From the NCBI RefSeq assembly GCF_002224265.1, contig NZ_CP012881.1, forward strand, positions 2,914,001 to 2,978,000: a stretch of DNA of 64,000 bases, written 5' to 3'. The stretch is from Vibrio vulnificus NBRC 15645 = ATCC 27562. Lineage in GTDB: Bacteria > Pseudomonadota > Gammaproteobacteria > Enterobacterales > Vibrionaceae. The position numbers were made by a program, and so were the translations under genes. The notes below the pieces were generated by a model. The model was not told the origin of the DNA, ran no database searches, and saw nothing but the letters and a program-made list of their open reading frames with translations. This document shows, in pieces, positions 9,394-16,664 of the stretch (positions within the stretch are counted from its first letter, which is position 1; each line of letters starts with the position of its first letter).

Positions 9394-9744
9394 TGTTTAG
9401 TCACGTAAAATCAGTTGGTTGCATCTTTTCTTTGTTCCTTCGTATTTCTAATTTTGGTCTTGTCGGCAGGTTAACTTCAGTGGTCGCTGTTTTCTGGACT
9501 CCAATTCGTGGGCGCTAAAAATTCAGAGAGTTGCCTCATTGAAATGCAGAGTGTAGGCGAGGTGAGTGAAGTGATTTTGATTTCAAAGTTAAAGCCCGGC
9601 TTTTCGGTTTTCCACGTTAAAACTCAAAGTCAGAACATTCAAAATTATGAGTTAATTCAGCTTTTTAGCGTCTGGTTTTGGTTTGCAAAGGTAAGTCGAG
9701 TTAAGCTATTGGTATCGCAAACTTAACCCTTTGAGCCTTAAACA
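9391..9744. other. ORF-less cassette 1 (type A body)
   Basis: 354 bases with no supported gene, standing in first position next to attI. Type A begins TTATGTTTAGTCACGTAAAA and ends in CTTAAACA before attC. Conserved blocks shared with type B are TTGTCGGCAAG, GAGAGTTGCCTCA and AAGTCGAGTTAA. A short ORF at 9508-9726 is not kept in other copies. This means no protein-coding gene occupies the place nearest the array promoter. Confidence 0.8.
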
Positions 9745-9865
9745 TAACAAGGCGTTTAAGTGGGATTCATGCCGCGTGGCATTTTTGGTATGCGGTGAAT
9801 TTTGGTGGTGAAAGTGGTCTGCGGAAAGTTGGTTTAGGCGGCACTCACCCCTTAACGCAGCGTTA
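9745..9865 (+). repeat. attC of cassette 1 (class 1)
   Basis: End match of 10 bases, TAAACATAAC, with the attI-proximal start of the cassette. Confidence 0.95.
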
Positions 9866-9895
9866 GGTTAATCTATTCAACGTAGGGAGTAATAA

Positions 9896-10369
9896 ATGGA
9901 ATTTGTCCCCGTAAATATTGAAACGGAGGGTACTCTCGATTTGTGTGTTCAATTTCGTCGTGATGCACATTTCGTAAGTTTTGGAGATGACACTAACTTT
10001 AATGTCGGCGAGACTAAAGCGTGGTTTACAAAGCTAAACACATTTGACAATTCTGGCTTTTATCATGTTTTCAAAAACAATGAGGTTATAGGTCAAATAG
10101 AATTCCGAAATGGCTTGCTGGATGAACAAGGAGTGAAGTTCGGCTACATTAACTTACTGTATTTGTTACCAGAATATCGCAATAAAGGTTTAGGTAGTGA
10201 GCTAGAAGACTTTATATTCGCTCAGTTCAAAAACGAGCGATGTGCGTATGCTCACTTGCGCTATACACCTGCTAATTTACAAGCAGTTAGTTTCTATCAT
10301 AAGCATGGTTGGACTGATGTGGGTGAGATTGGCGAGCGCGGACAATTAGCAGAAAAACGATTAACCTAA
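9896..10369 (+). CDS. GNAT-family acyltransferase (cassette 2)
   Basis: 157-residue GNAT fold protein that should transfer an acyl group from acetyl-CoA; the acceptor cannot be read from the sequence. The CoA-binding loop RNKGLG lies at residues 95-100 after a long beta strand (YINLLYLLPEY), and the N..A..FY.K.GW segment at 128-139 is the usual family ending. AGGGAG (9884-9889) precedes the ATG. The stop codon is the first TAA of the attC. It is the first protein-coding gene of the array, second cassette from attI. Confidence 0.8.
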   Translation: MEFVPVNIETEGTLDLCVQFRRDAHFVSFGDDTNFNVGETKAWFTKLNTFDNSGFYHVFKNNEVIGQIEFRNGLLDEQGVKFGYINLLYLLPEYRNKGLGSELEDFIFAQFKNERCAYAHLRYTPANLQAVSFYHKHGWTDVGEIGERGQLAEKRLT

Positions 10370-10487
10370 CAAAGCGTTAAAGAGGGATTCATGCCGCGTG
10401 GCATTTTTGGTATGCGGCGAGTTTTGGTGGTGAAAGTGGTCTGCGGAAGGTTGGTTTAGGCGGCATTCACCCCTTAACGCAGCGTTA
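10367..10487 (+). repeat. attC of cassette 2 (class 1)
   Basis: End match of 12 bases, GATTAACCTAAC. Its first TAA ends the acetyltransferase gene. Confidence 0.95.
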
Positions 10488-10978
10488 GTTGGCAAGAGGG
10501 AAAACGCAGCTATATCGCAAGATCTAGCGGTAAAAGCTTAAAGTTAAAATTGTCGTATCGGCGTTCGAACTCAGTGTTAATCAGCTCGGTAAAAATCCAA
10601 AATTGGCATCGTTGCACTAGTTGACTTGTTCTTTGGCTCTGAGACTTTTTGGGTAACTGAGTTGTACTTTCTTGCTGAAACTTTGCTCTTTGAATTTGTC
10701 GTTTTAAAAGCTGATTTACTTGCTGAAAGGACGTTTTCTTTAGTGTGGTCAATTCTACGTGGTTTCAGCGACTTTGTTGAAAGTCCGCATTGTGAGATTG
10801 GTTTTCCAAAAGCGCTTTTGGGTGTTGTGAGTTCGTTTTCTGCGGCGTTGAAAATTCCAAGTGGTTTCATTGAGTAGCCGCTTTGAGACTACGCCTGACT
10901 AAAGTGCATCAATGCACATAAAGTTTGTTGTTTTAAAAGTTTAAAATAACGTAAAATCAATGTTTTGGGTTTGCCAAC
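10485..10978. other. ORF-less cassette 3 (type C body)
   Basis: 494 bases with ORFs on both strands, none convincing. A sister at 27360-27852 shares long stretches, but the longest minus-strand frame (10577-10870) shifts frame between the two copies, so it is not kept as a protein. Starts GTTAGTTGGCAAGAGG. Confidence 0.7.
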
Positions 10979-11098
10979 TAACAAACTGTTCAAGAGGGAT
11001 TCACAACGCGTGGCATTTTAACTATGCGTTGGTTTTAGTGTTTAAGGCGGTATGCGGTGGCTTCGGTATTGCGTTGTTCACCCCTTAACAGGGCGTTA
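10979..11098 (+). repeat. attC of cassette 3 (class 3 variant)
   Basis: End match of 12 bases, TTGCCAACTAAC. Stem bases are GGG/CCC where most class 3 sites have GTG/CAC. Confidence 0.93.
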
Positions 11099-11127
11099 GC
11101 CGTCACGCTGAATGTTCAGGTGACGGC
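11099..11127. terminator. Long hairpin at the 3' end of the inverted gene
   Basis: GCCGTCAC and GTGACGGC pair over 8 bases, and inside them CTGAA pairs with TTCAG around a 2-base loop. It stands 8 bases beyond the stop codon of the reverse-strand gene, where it could end or block its transcript. No T run follows on the minus strand, so it is not a standard terminator. Confidence 0.5.
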
Positions 11128-11134
11128 ATAAGAA

Positions 11135-11476
11135 TTAGTTATTTACGAACATGTGGTTAGCTTTAGTTACACCTCTGTCGTAAGTACAGAATGTGTCTGT
11201 AGCAGCTTCAGTTTTACTGTGAATCTTGATGTTGGTAATCACCTCGACAGCACCCGCATCGTAGCAAGCTTGTTGCGCAGCTTTTACAATCTCTAGCAGT
11301 TGGTTTAGTTCGCCTTTTAAAGTGGTTTCCATCGCACTCACTTGAAATGGGACACCAGAGGCTTTGACAACCTCAATAGCTTTATCGACGACTTCAAAGT
11401 TATTCCCTTCTTTTAGTCGAGGTATAACTTGGAAAGCTAGCATGACTTGATCTAGCAGTGGTTTTTGATTTGACAT
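11135..11476 (-). CDS. MTH1187/YqgV-type thiamine-binding protein (cassette 4)
   Basis: 113 residues with the fold signature of the MTH1187 (DUF77) family, small ferredoxin-like proteins that bind thiamine: VMLAFQVIPRL at the first strand, SAMETTLKGELNQLLEIVKAA in the middle and VITNIKIHSKT near the end. The start at 11476 (MSNQKPLL) is preferred to an upstream in-frame ATG at 11593 that lies inside the attC. It is the only clearly inverted gene in the array, so it must have its own promoter inside the cassette or stay silent. The role in the cell is unclear, perhaps thiamine salvage. Confidence 0.75.
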   Translation of the reverse strand: MSNQKPLLDQVMLAFQVIPRLKEGNNFEVVDKAIEVVKASGVPFQVSAMETTLKGELNQLLEIVKAAQQACYDAGAVEVITNIKIHSKTEAATDTFCTYDRGVTKANHMFVNN

Positions 11477-11565
11477 CAATAATTTCTCACTGGTTTTTGT
11501 TGGTATTGAGCTGCGTATAGTAACATCAATTCGAAGCATCGAGGTTTCACGTTGAGAGTGTCGGC

Positions 11566-11685
11566 TAACAAACGCTTCAAGAGGGACAGCCAACGCGTGG
11601 CATTTTTACAATGCGTTGGTTTTTTTGATTACGAAGTTATGCGGCAAGTTGGCAGTTGCGTTGGCTGCCCCTTAAGCGGGCGTTA
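11566..11685 (+). repeat. attC of cassette 4 (class 6)
   Basis: End match of 8 bases, CGGCTAAC. It lies upstream of the inverted gene rather than downstream. Confidence 0.93.
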
Positions 11686-11703
11686 TGTTTAATGAGGTAA
11701 TTG

Positions 11704-12213
11704 GTGAGAGACTCAATCTTTTCAAAAGTGTTTTTTAGGAATTCAGGCTTAGATGTTGGTATTTTAACGTGGTTAAAGCTAACTCTGCTTGAGTCCTACT
11801 TAGGAGAGCAAGTTATTGATATTATTTTGTCAGTTTCATCATATCAGACAAAATCTATAACTTGGGAAGGAGATGATACTGTAGTGGGTGGCTACAAGGG
11901 AGCGCTAGAATATTTCATTCCGGCAACTTTGATTAATAAGTACCTCAAACCACAGATACTTGAACTATTAGAAGTGAAGTATTTTCGTCAATATCAAGTT
12001 TTAATTATGGAGCAAGGTGATGCTGGAGAGGAACTATATTCTGCCAATCCAGAAAACCTGCCAATATTGTCTGAGCTCAAGTTAAGCTATAACACGATCT
12101 GGGTAGCAATCAATATTGCTATCGATATTTTGGTTTACGTTCTTACAAACGATATCTCAGCAGCACTTTTAAGTGGTGCTGTTATTGAGTTTATAAGACG
12201 CTTTAAGTTTTAA
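11704..12213 (+). CDS. Unknown protein with hydrophobic C-terminus (cassette 5)
   Basis: 169 residues, not recognised. The GTG at 11704 is favoured over the TTG three bases earlier because GAGG (11693-11696) then has a 7-base spacing. The first 110 residues are mixed and soluble-looking. Residues about 127-165 (TIWVAINIAIDILVYVLTND and ALLSGAVIEFI) are hydrophobic and could form one or two membrane helices. It ends in RRFKF, a short basic tail. A membrane-anchored effector is possible but unproven. Confidence 0.6.
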   Translation: MRDSIFSKVFFRNSGLDVGILTWLKLTLLESYLGEQVIDIILSVSSYQTKSITWEGDDTVVGGYKGALEYFIPATLINKYLKPQILELLEVKYFRQYQVLIMEQGDAGEELYSANPENLPILSELKLSYNTIWVAINIAIDILVYVLTNDISAALLSGAVIEFIRRFKF

Positions 12214-12216
12214 ACA

Positions 12217-12338
12217 TAACAAGCAATTTAAGTGGGATTCACAACGCTCGGCATTTTTGCTTCTACTTCAAAGTTAGTGTTTATGGCACAATGCTTTAGG
12301 TTTGGTGGGGGCGTTGTTCACCCCTTAATTGGGCGTTA
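12217..12338 (+). repeat. attC of cassette 5 (class 2)
   Basis: End match of 11 bases, TTAAACATAAC. Confidence 0.95.
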
Positions 12339-12355
12339 TGTGTAATGAGGATACT

Positions 12356-12808
12356 ATGCAAAAATTCGCAGCTGTTTTAGGTTTGCTGTGTGTGCCTTAT
12401 GTGTATGCTGAATCAATTGAAGGGTGTTATTTGGTTGCTGATGAGATAACCAGTTTTTCATCTGAAGAGTCAGAGATTCAGTCTACTTACGTAAAAATTT
12501 CAAGGTCTGCTGGAAACTACTCGGTCGAGGGTCTGATTTGGGGGGCTAATTTTCATGTTTGCCATATTGCTTCTCCGATTGAAGGCGTTGGTGGGCCACT
12601 GCAAATGAACTATGTCGACAATAAACTCGTCTATAGCTACAGTGAGGCCGAATACAACATTAATTGTGAGCTAGAATTCTCCTTTAAAGATAACTCATTG
12701 ACAATAAAGGACTCTAATCATCATTGTTCTGAGTACGTCTTTTATTGTGGTGCTAGAGTTGGTTTAGATAAAGTTGAGTTACCCAAAGTAGCACAAGATT
12801 GCCCTTAA
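12356..12808 (+). CDS. Secreted or periplasmic unknown protein (cassette 6)
   Basis: 150 residues starting with a signal peptide (QKFAAVLGLLCVPYVYA, likely cut after YVYA). The mature part has at least seven cysteines, which suggests disulfide bonds in the periplasm or outside the cell. No family recognised. The ATG at 12356 is chosen because the signal peptide begins there and TGAGG lies before it; the longer frame starts inside the preceding attC. Confidence 0.7.
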   Translation: MQKFAAVLGLLCVPYVYAESIEGCYLVADEITSFSSEESEIQSTYVKISRSAGNYSVEGLIWGANFHVCHIASPIEGVGGPLQMNYVDNKLVYSYSEAEYNINCELEFSFKDNSLTIKDSNHHCSEYVFYCGARVGLDKVELPKVAQDCP

Positions 12809-12816
12809 ATTACACA

Positions 12817-12937
12817 TAACAAAGCGTTCAAGAGGGACTTGGCACGCGTGGCATTTTCGGTTTGCGTTGGGTTCGGTGGTTACGGCACTGTGCGGTAGCT
12901 TTAGTATTGCGTGCCTGCGCCCCTTAACGCGGCGTTA
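12817..12937 (+). repeat. attC of cassette 6 (class 4)
   Basis: End match of 12 bases, ATTACACATAAC. Confidence 0.95.
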
Positions 12938-13287
12938 TGTTTAGTCACGTAAAATCAGTCGGTTGCATCTTTTCTTTGCTTTCTCAGCTTTCTAATTTTG
13001 GTCTTGTCGGCAAGTTACGTTTAGTGGTCGCTGTTTTCTGGACTCCTATTCGTGGGCGCGAAAAATTCAGAGAATTGCCTCATTGAAATTCAGTGCGCTT
13101 GTGAGTCGAATGAAGCTGCCTTAGTTTTAAGTTTGAGCTCAAGTTTTCTGTTTCTCACGCTAAAACTCAAAGTCATTAAAACTAAATTTATGAGTTAATT
13201 CAGCTTTTTAGCGTCTAGTTTTGGTTTGCAAAGGTAAGTCGAGTTAAGCTCTTGGTATCGCAAACTCAACCCTTTGTGTCTTAAACA
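12935..13287. other. ORF-less cassette 7 (type A body)
   Basis: 353 bases, close to the copy at 23160-23512: both carry GTGCGCTTGTGAGTCGAATG and a CAAACTCAACCC ending. No gene seen. Confidence 0.8.
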
Positions 13288-13408
13288 TAACAAGGCGTTT
13301 AAGAGGGATTCATGCCGCGTGGCATTTTGGGTATGAGGTGAATTTTGGTGGTGAAAGTGGTCTGCGGAGGCTTGGTTTAGGCGGCACTCACCCCTTAACG
13401 CAGCGTTA
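13288..13408 (+). repeat. attC of cassette 7 (class 1)
   Basis: End match of 10 bases, TAAACATAAC. Confidence 0.95.
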
Positions 13409-13765
13409 TGCTTAATCAGGTAAAATCAGTGGTTTATGGTTTTTCTTTGCTCCCTCAGCTTTTCAGTTTGGTGTTTGTCGGCAAGTTGGCTGTTTTGAGC
13501 GCTGTTTTTCGGACATCCATTCTTTGGCGCTGGAAATTCCGAGAGTTGCCTCAATCAATTTTTGGGTAAGCGCGAGGTTAGGGCGGTTGGCTCAATCAGA
13601 AATCCATTTATAGGTTTTCAAACTTCAAACCAGATTTGCCAAAATTCCTAGTCTGATTATCAAAACTATGATTCATTTCGGTTTTCTACGTTTTGGTTTT
13701 TGTTTGTAAATCAAAGTCGAGTTAATCTTGTTTTTAGTAAAACGTAAGCCATTGAAGCTTAAGCA
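13406..13765. other. ORF-less cassette 8 (type B body)
   Basis: 360 bases. First type B copy: begins TTATGCTTAATCA, contains GAGCGCTGTTTTTCGGACA and GCGCGAGGTTAGGGCGGTTG, and ends GAAGCTTAAGCA. No gene seen. Confidence 0.8.
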
Positions 13766-13886
13766 TAACAAGGCGTTTAAGTGGGATTCATGCCGCGTGG
13801 CATTTTGGGTATGCGGTGAATTTTGGTGGTGAAAGTGGTCTGCGGAAAGTTGGTTTAGGCGGCACTCACCCCTTAACGCGGCGTTA
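13766..13886 (+). repeat. attC of cassette 8 (class 1)
   Basis: End match of 11 bases, TTAAGCATAAC. Confidence 0.95.
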
Positions 13887-13905
13887 TGCAATTTATGAGG
13901 ATATT

Positions 13906-14772
13906 ATGAAGAATACCAACTTCCTATATGGAAATTTTTGGCTTTGGTTCCCTTTTTGGATACTACTTCTAATAGTTGCGCTTTTTACTGAAAACGATCT
14001 CATCGAAGGTTTAGCGGCTAGTTTGCTACTTATGTGTCTAGCAGCTATGGCTACATTTCATAACATGGATATAAATGAAAAGAAAAAAAAGAGTCGAGAA
14101 GAACTAGATGACTATATCGAATTTCTCGAAATAATTTCCTCTCGTTATTTGGCAATAAGAAAATTATGCGATCTTTGTAATGAAGTTACGGTTAATGACT
14201 CAAGGTTTACTCGCGGACTCCAGGTGCCAGAACTTACCGTTACAACGCTACATACAGGGATAAAATACAGTAAATATAACTTTCTAATAAAAGCTATGCT
14301 GAATCAGGAAAAGATGAAAGGTAAGCGTTATAAAGCGCTGGATGTGATTACGTATACAGATTTGGAATTGCGATATCATAATCTAATGTCAATGATTGAA
14401 AAGAGAAACTGTGCGCACAATGAGATAATGAAAAAAATTAGTGGCGTTAGCCCATATGGGGGTGAGGAGTTCTTTTACCCAAATTTCAAAGAATTCTCAC
14501 AAATCATGAGTTTTTATGAATTATCTTCATTTTTGGAGCAAACTGAGAAAATTATTATTGAAATGAATTATTTGATTTTTGATTATCAAGAGGTGACTGA
14601 GCATCTGAAAAATTCGTTTGCGTTTATGTTTAGTCCGGAAGCTGTTCGTGAGTTCGGAGGAATATTTGAAGTCCCACTATATGAAGATAAGTTGAAATTC
14701 TCATATGTTGAATTATCAGAAACTGAAGTGTCTGTGCTAAAGGGTTCAAGATACCCTAACCCAATTGCATAA
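13906..14772 (+). CDS. Two-helix membrane protein with long cytosolic domain (cassette 9)
   Basis: 288 residues. Residues about 9-26 (FWLWFPFWILLLIVALF) and 33-50 (GLAASLLLMCLAAMATF) are membrane helices, followed by a lysine/glutamate-rich segment (NEKKKKSREELDDY) and about 230 mostly helical, soluble residues. Not recognised. The layout, two helices then a cytosolic domain, recurs in cassettes 15, 18 and 26 and is like that of some defence effectors, but no known effector motif is seen. TGAGG precedes the ATG; the attC TAA is the stop. Confidence 0.7.
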   Translation: MKNTNFLYGNFWLWFPFWILLLIVALFTENDLIEGLAASLLLMCLAAMATFHNMDINEKKKKSREELDDYIEFLEIISSRYLAIRKLCDLCNEVTVNDSRFTRGLQVPELTVTTLHTGIKYSKYNFLIKAMLNQEKMKGKRYKALDVITYTDLELRYHNLMSMIEKRNCAHNEIMKKISGVSPYGGEEFFYPNFKEFSQIMSFYELSSFLEQTEKIIIEMNYLIFDYQEVTEHLKNSFAFMFSPEAVREFGGIFEVPLYEDKLKFSYVELSETEVSVLKGSRYPNPIA

Positions 14773-14890
14773 CAAAGCGTTTAAGTGGGATTCATGCCGC
14801 GTGGCATTTTTGGTATGCGGTGTTTTTTGGTGGTGAAAGTGGTCTGCGGAAACTTGGTTTATGCGGCATTCACCCCTTAACGCAGCGTTA
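14770..14890 (+). repeat. attC of cassette 9 (class 1)
   Basis: End match of 11 bases, AATTGCATAAC. Supplies the stop of the gene. Confidence 0.95.
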
Positions 14891-14948
14891 TGTGTCTTGT
14901 TGGCTATCTGCCATACTTGTTAAGGGAAATTTGTTAGCAGGTAGCACT

Positions 14949-15230
14949 ATGGATGATAAGCAGTTGGATCGTAGCTTACGATCAATCGGCAAAGAGTGTT
15001 TTGTTAAATACTACGAGTTGTTTCAGGATCGAAGCTGGTCAAAAGAAGACTTGATTGAGCACTTGATAGCGGTTGAGGGCTATCAAGAGTCTGGTTGTAT
15101 TACGCGAATATCGCAATCTAGGCGTATATTCAATGATCACCGCGAATACGATGCTTTGGATATGATTATTAGTTCTAATCGTTTACCTATTGAAATTATT
15201 GAAAAAGCTAGAAAACTCAGACTTCAATAG
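14949..15230 (+). CDS. Small unknown protein (cassette 10)
   Basis: 93 residues, charged and probably helical, with an N-terminal part DDKQLDRSLRSIGKECFVKYYELF and a central segment SWSKEDLIEHLIAVEGYQESGC. No family recognised. A weak AGG stands 10 bases before the ATG at 14949; the longer frame would start inside the preceding attC. 58 bases of leader separate it from the cassette junction. Confidence 0.65.
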   Translation: MDDKQLDRSLRSIGKECFVKYYELFQDRSWSKEDLIEHLIAVEGYQESGCITRISQSRRIFNDHREYDALDMIISSNRLPIEIIEKARKLRLQ

Positions 15231-15238
15231 GCAACACA

Positions 15239-15358
15239 TAACAAACAATTTAAGAGTGATTCCCCACGCTTGGCATTTTTGGCTTGGGTTAAGTTTAGTG
15301 TTTACGGCGTTCAATTTTAGTGTCGTGGTCGCGTGGCTCACACCTTAATTGGGCGTTA
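15239..15358 (+). repeat. attC of cassette 10 (class 5-like)
   Basis: End match of 9 bases, ACACATAAC. Arms GATTCCCCACGCTTGG and GTGGCTCACACC, with TTAATTGGG at the end as in class 2. Confidence 0.93.
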
Positions 15359-15386
15359 TAGCGCTTGTGTAGCTAGGAGTATTAGC

Positions 15387-15965
15387 TTGCAGTATTTTGA
15401 TTTACCAGATTTAAGTAGTGTCTTACTGAAGAAACTCGGGGTGAAAGACTTGATAAAGGTTCGAGTAAGCCCTGATGTAGCTGCATTGCCTAGAAACTGC
15501 TTAAACAACGTCAACTCTTATATTGAAAGACATGGTGGTAGTGTACAGCTAGGGTGGATTTTTTCTTGCCTGGGCAATATAGCAATTAAAATGACCGCTC
15601 ACGCTGTTGTTAAGTTACCTGACAACTCATTGATCTGCGTTACACCAAATGAATATCGTTCTGGCTTATTAAAGTTTGCTCCGGACAGCTCGGTGGAAGA
15701 TTTAATTCATGATAATTTTCTTCCGACTAAGTTTGTAGCTCTGATCGACGACCAGTCTTTAAAAGACTACATTGCGATTGAAGTTGAGCAAGATCAATTG
15801 AGGCTAAATAGTAAGGGTTTTGTAGCTGCGTCCGACTTACAGCAGTTTCATTTGCGAGCATCTTTACTGTATCCAGCGATCTTAAATTTAGCCAAAAAGC
15901 ATACTGGTAGAAATGATCAGTGTTACTGTGGCTCTGGAAAAAAGAATAAAAAGTGTTGTGAATAA
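15387..15965 (+). CDS. SEC-C motif protein (cassette 11)
   Basis: 192 residues with a TTG start at 15387 behind AGGAG. The last 23 residues form a SEC-C zinc motif (GRNDQCYCGSGKKNKKCCE), the small C-terminal metal site first known from SecA and attached to many bacterial proteins. The first 165 residues are not recognised; VKDLIKVRVSPDVAALPRNC suggests a mixed alpha/beta domain. Function unknown, cytoplasmic. Confidence 0.8.
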   Translation: MQYFDLPDLSSVLLKKLGVKDLIKVRVSPDVAALPRNCLNNVNSYIERHGGSVQLGWIFSCLGNIAIKMTAHAVVKLPDNSLICVTPNEYRSGLLKFAPDSSVEDLIHDNFLPTKFVALIDDQSLKDYIAIEVEQDQLRLNSKGFVAASDLQQFHLRASLLYPAILNLAKKHTGRNDQCYCGSGKKNKKCCE

Positions 15966-15972
15966 ATCGCTA

Positions 15973-16092
15973 TAACAAACTGTTTAAGAGTGATTCGCAA
16001 CGCGTGGCATTTATACTATGCGTTGGTTTAGGTGTTTAAGGTGGTATGCGGCGGCATCGGTATTGCGTTGCTCACACCTTAACAGGGCGTTA
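15973..16092 (+). repeat. attC of cassette 11 (class 3)
   Basis: End match of 9 bases, CGCTATAAC. Confidence 0.95.
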
Positions 16093-16117
16093 TGTGTCTC
16101 ATAGGATAAATTTTCGC

Positions 16118-16531
16118 ATGAATGGATATACTAAATGGGCTGTTTTGTTCGTGGCAGTCGTAGTCACAGGGTGTGATGGGCGAGTTAAAACCGAGAGTGA
16201 ATCAGTGGGCTTCTTTATCTCTTCTGAATCTGTGTCAGGAATTCCAATTTCAGATCTTGTCTCGTCTCTCGAAAATCTTCCCAATCAAGTTGGTGGATGT
16301 GATGCTGTATATCAAAAGCCAACAAATGAGTTGTTGATTCAGTGCTCAAAGAGAGGTTTCAATTATACGAATGGTCAAGTAGAGGCAGCATTATCACAAG
16401 ATGTTGACTTAAAAGTAGCCGAAATTCATGGGCAGCTTATTTACAAATGGTCAGTGGATGACATTAATTGCTCTATAGCAATTGAGGAGGAAAATGACAT
16501 TTTCGAGCTTTGGTGTGGACGAGGCACATAA
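16118..16531 (+). CDS. Small lipoprotein (cassette 12)
   Basis: 137 residues beginning with a lipoprotein signal: basic-hydrophobic NGYTKWAVLFVAVVVTGC, with lipobox VTGC and Cys18 as lipidation site. The residue after Cys is Asp (CDG), the inner-membrane retention signal in enterobacteria, so it may stay in the inner membrane. The remainder has several cysteines and no known domain. The stop is the attC TAA. The Shine-Dalgarno is weak (AGGAT at 16102). Confidence 0.7.
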   Translation: MNGYTKWAVLFVAVVVTGCDGRVKTESESVGFFISSESVSGIPISDLVSSLENLPNQVGGCDAVYQKPTNELLIQCSKRGFNYTNGQVEAALSQDVDLKVAEIHGQLIYKWSVDDINCSIAIEEENDIFELWCGRGT

Positions 16532-16647
16532 CAAACGCTTTAAGACGGATTCGCAACGCGTGGCATTTTTACCATGCGTTCATTTTAGTGATTTAGGCGG
16601 TTTGCAGAAGCATCGTATTGCGTTGCTCACCACTTAAGCGGGCGTTA
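16529..16647 (+). repeat. attC of cassette 12 (class 7)
   Basis: End match of 8 bases, CACATAAC. Overlaps the lipoprotein stop codon. Confidence 0.94.
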
Positions 16648-16664
16648 TGCTTAATCAAGTAAAA

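Noticed and set aside
9318..9726. Two plus-strand frames of 66 and 72 codons at the head of the array
   Set aside because: They run across attI and an ORF-less body, are not kept in other copies, and lack ribosome sites.
9745..9865. attC sites read as intrinsic terminators
   Set aside because: They can fold but have no T run after the stem; their ends and spacing are those of recombination sites.
10577..10877. Overlapping 97- and 83-codon frames in cassette 3
   Set aside because: The sister cassette at 27360 has the same DNA but shifted frames, so neither is conserved as a protein.
13673..13891. Recurring minus-strand frame of about 72-74 codons (HNAALRGECRxNQ...), also at 18844, 22988, 23420, 24370, 54413, 63017 and 63494
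   Set aside because: It is the translation of the reverse strand of attC plus the last 100 bases of types A and B bodies. It recurs because attC and body are conserved, has no ribosome site, and its start lies in the next cassette.
13816..13905. Plus-strand extensions such as NFGGESGLRKVGLGG before many cassette genes
   Set aside because: They are translated attC sequence in frame with the gene; each gene has a better start with a ribosome site after the junction.
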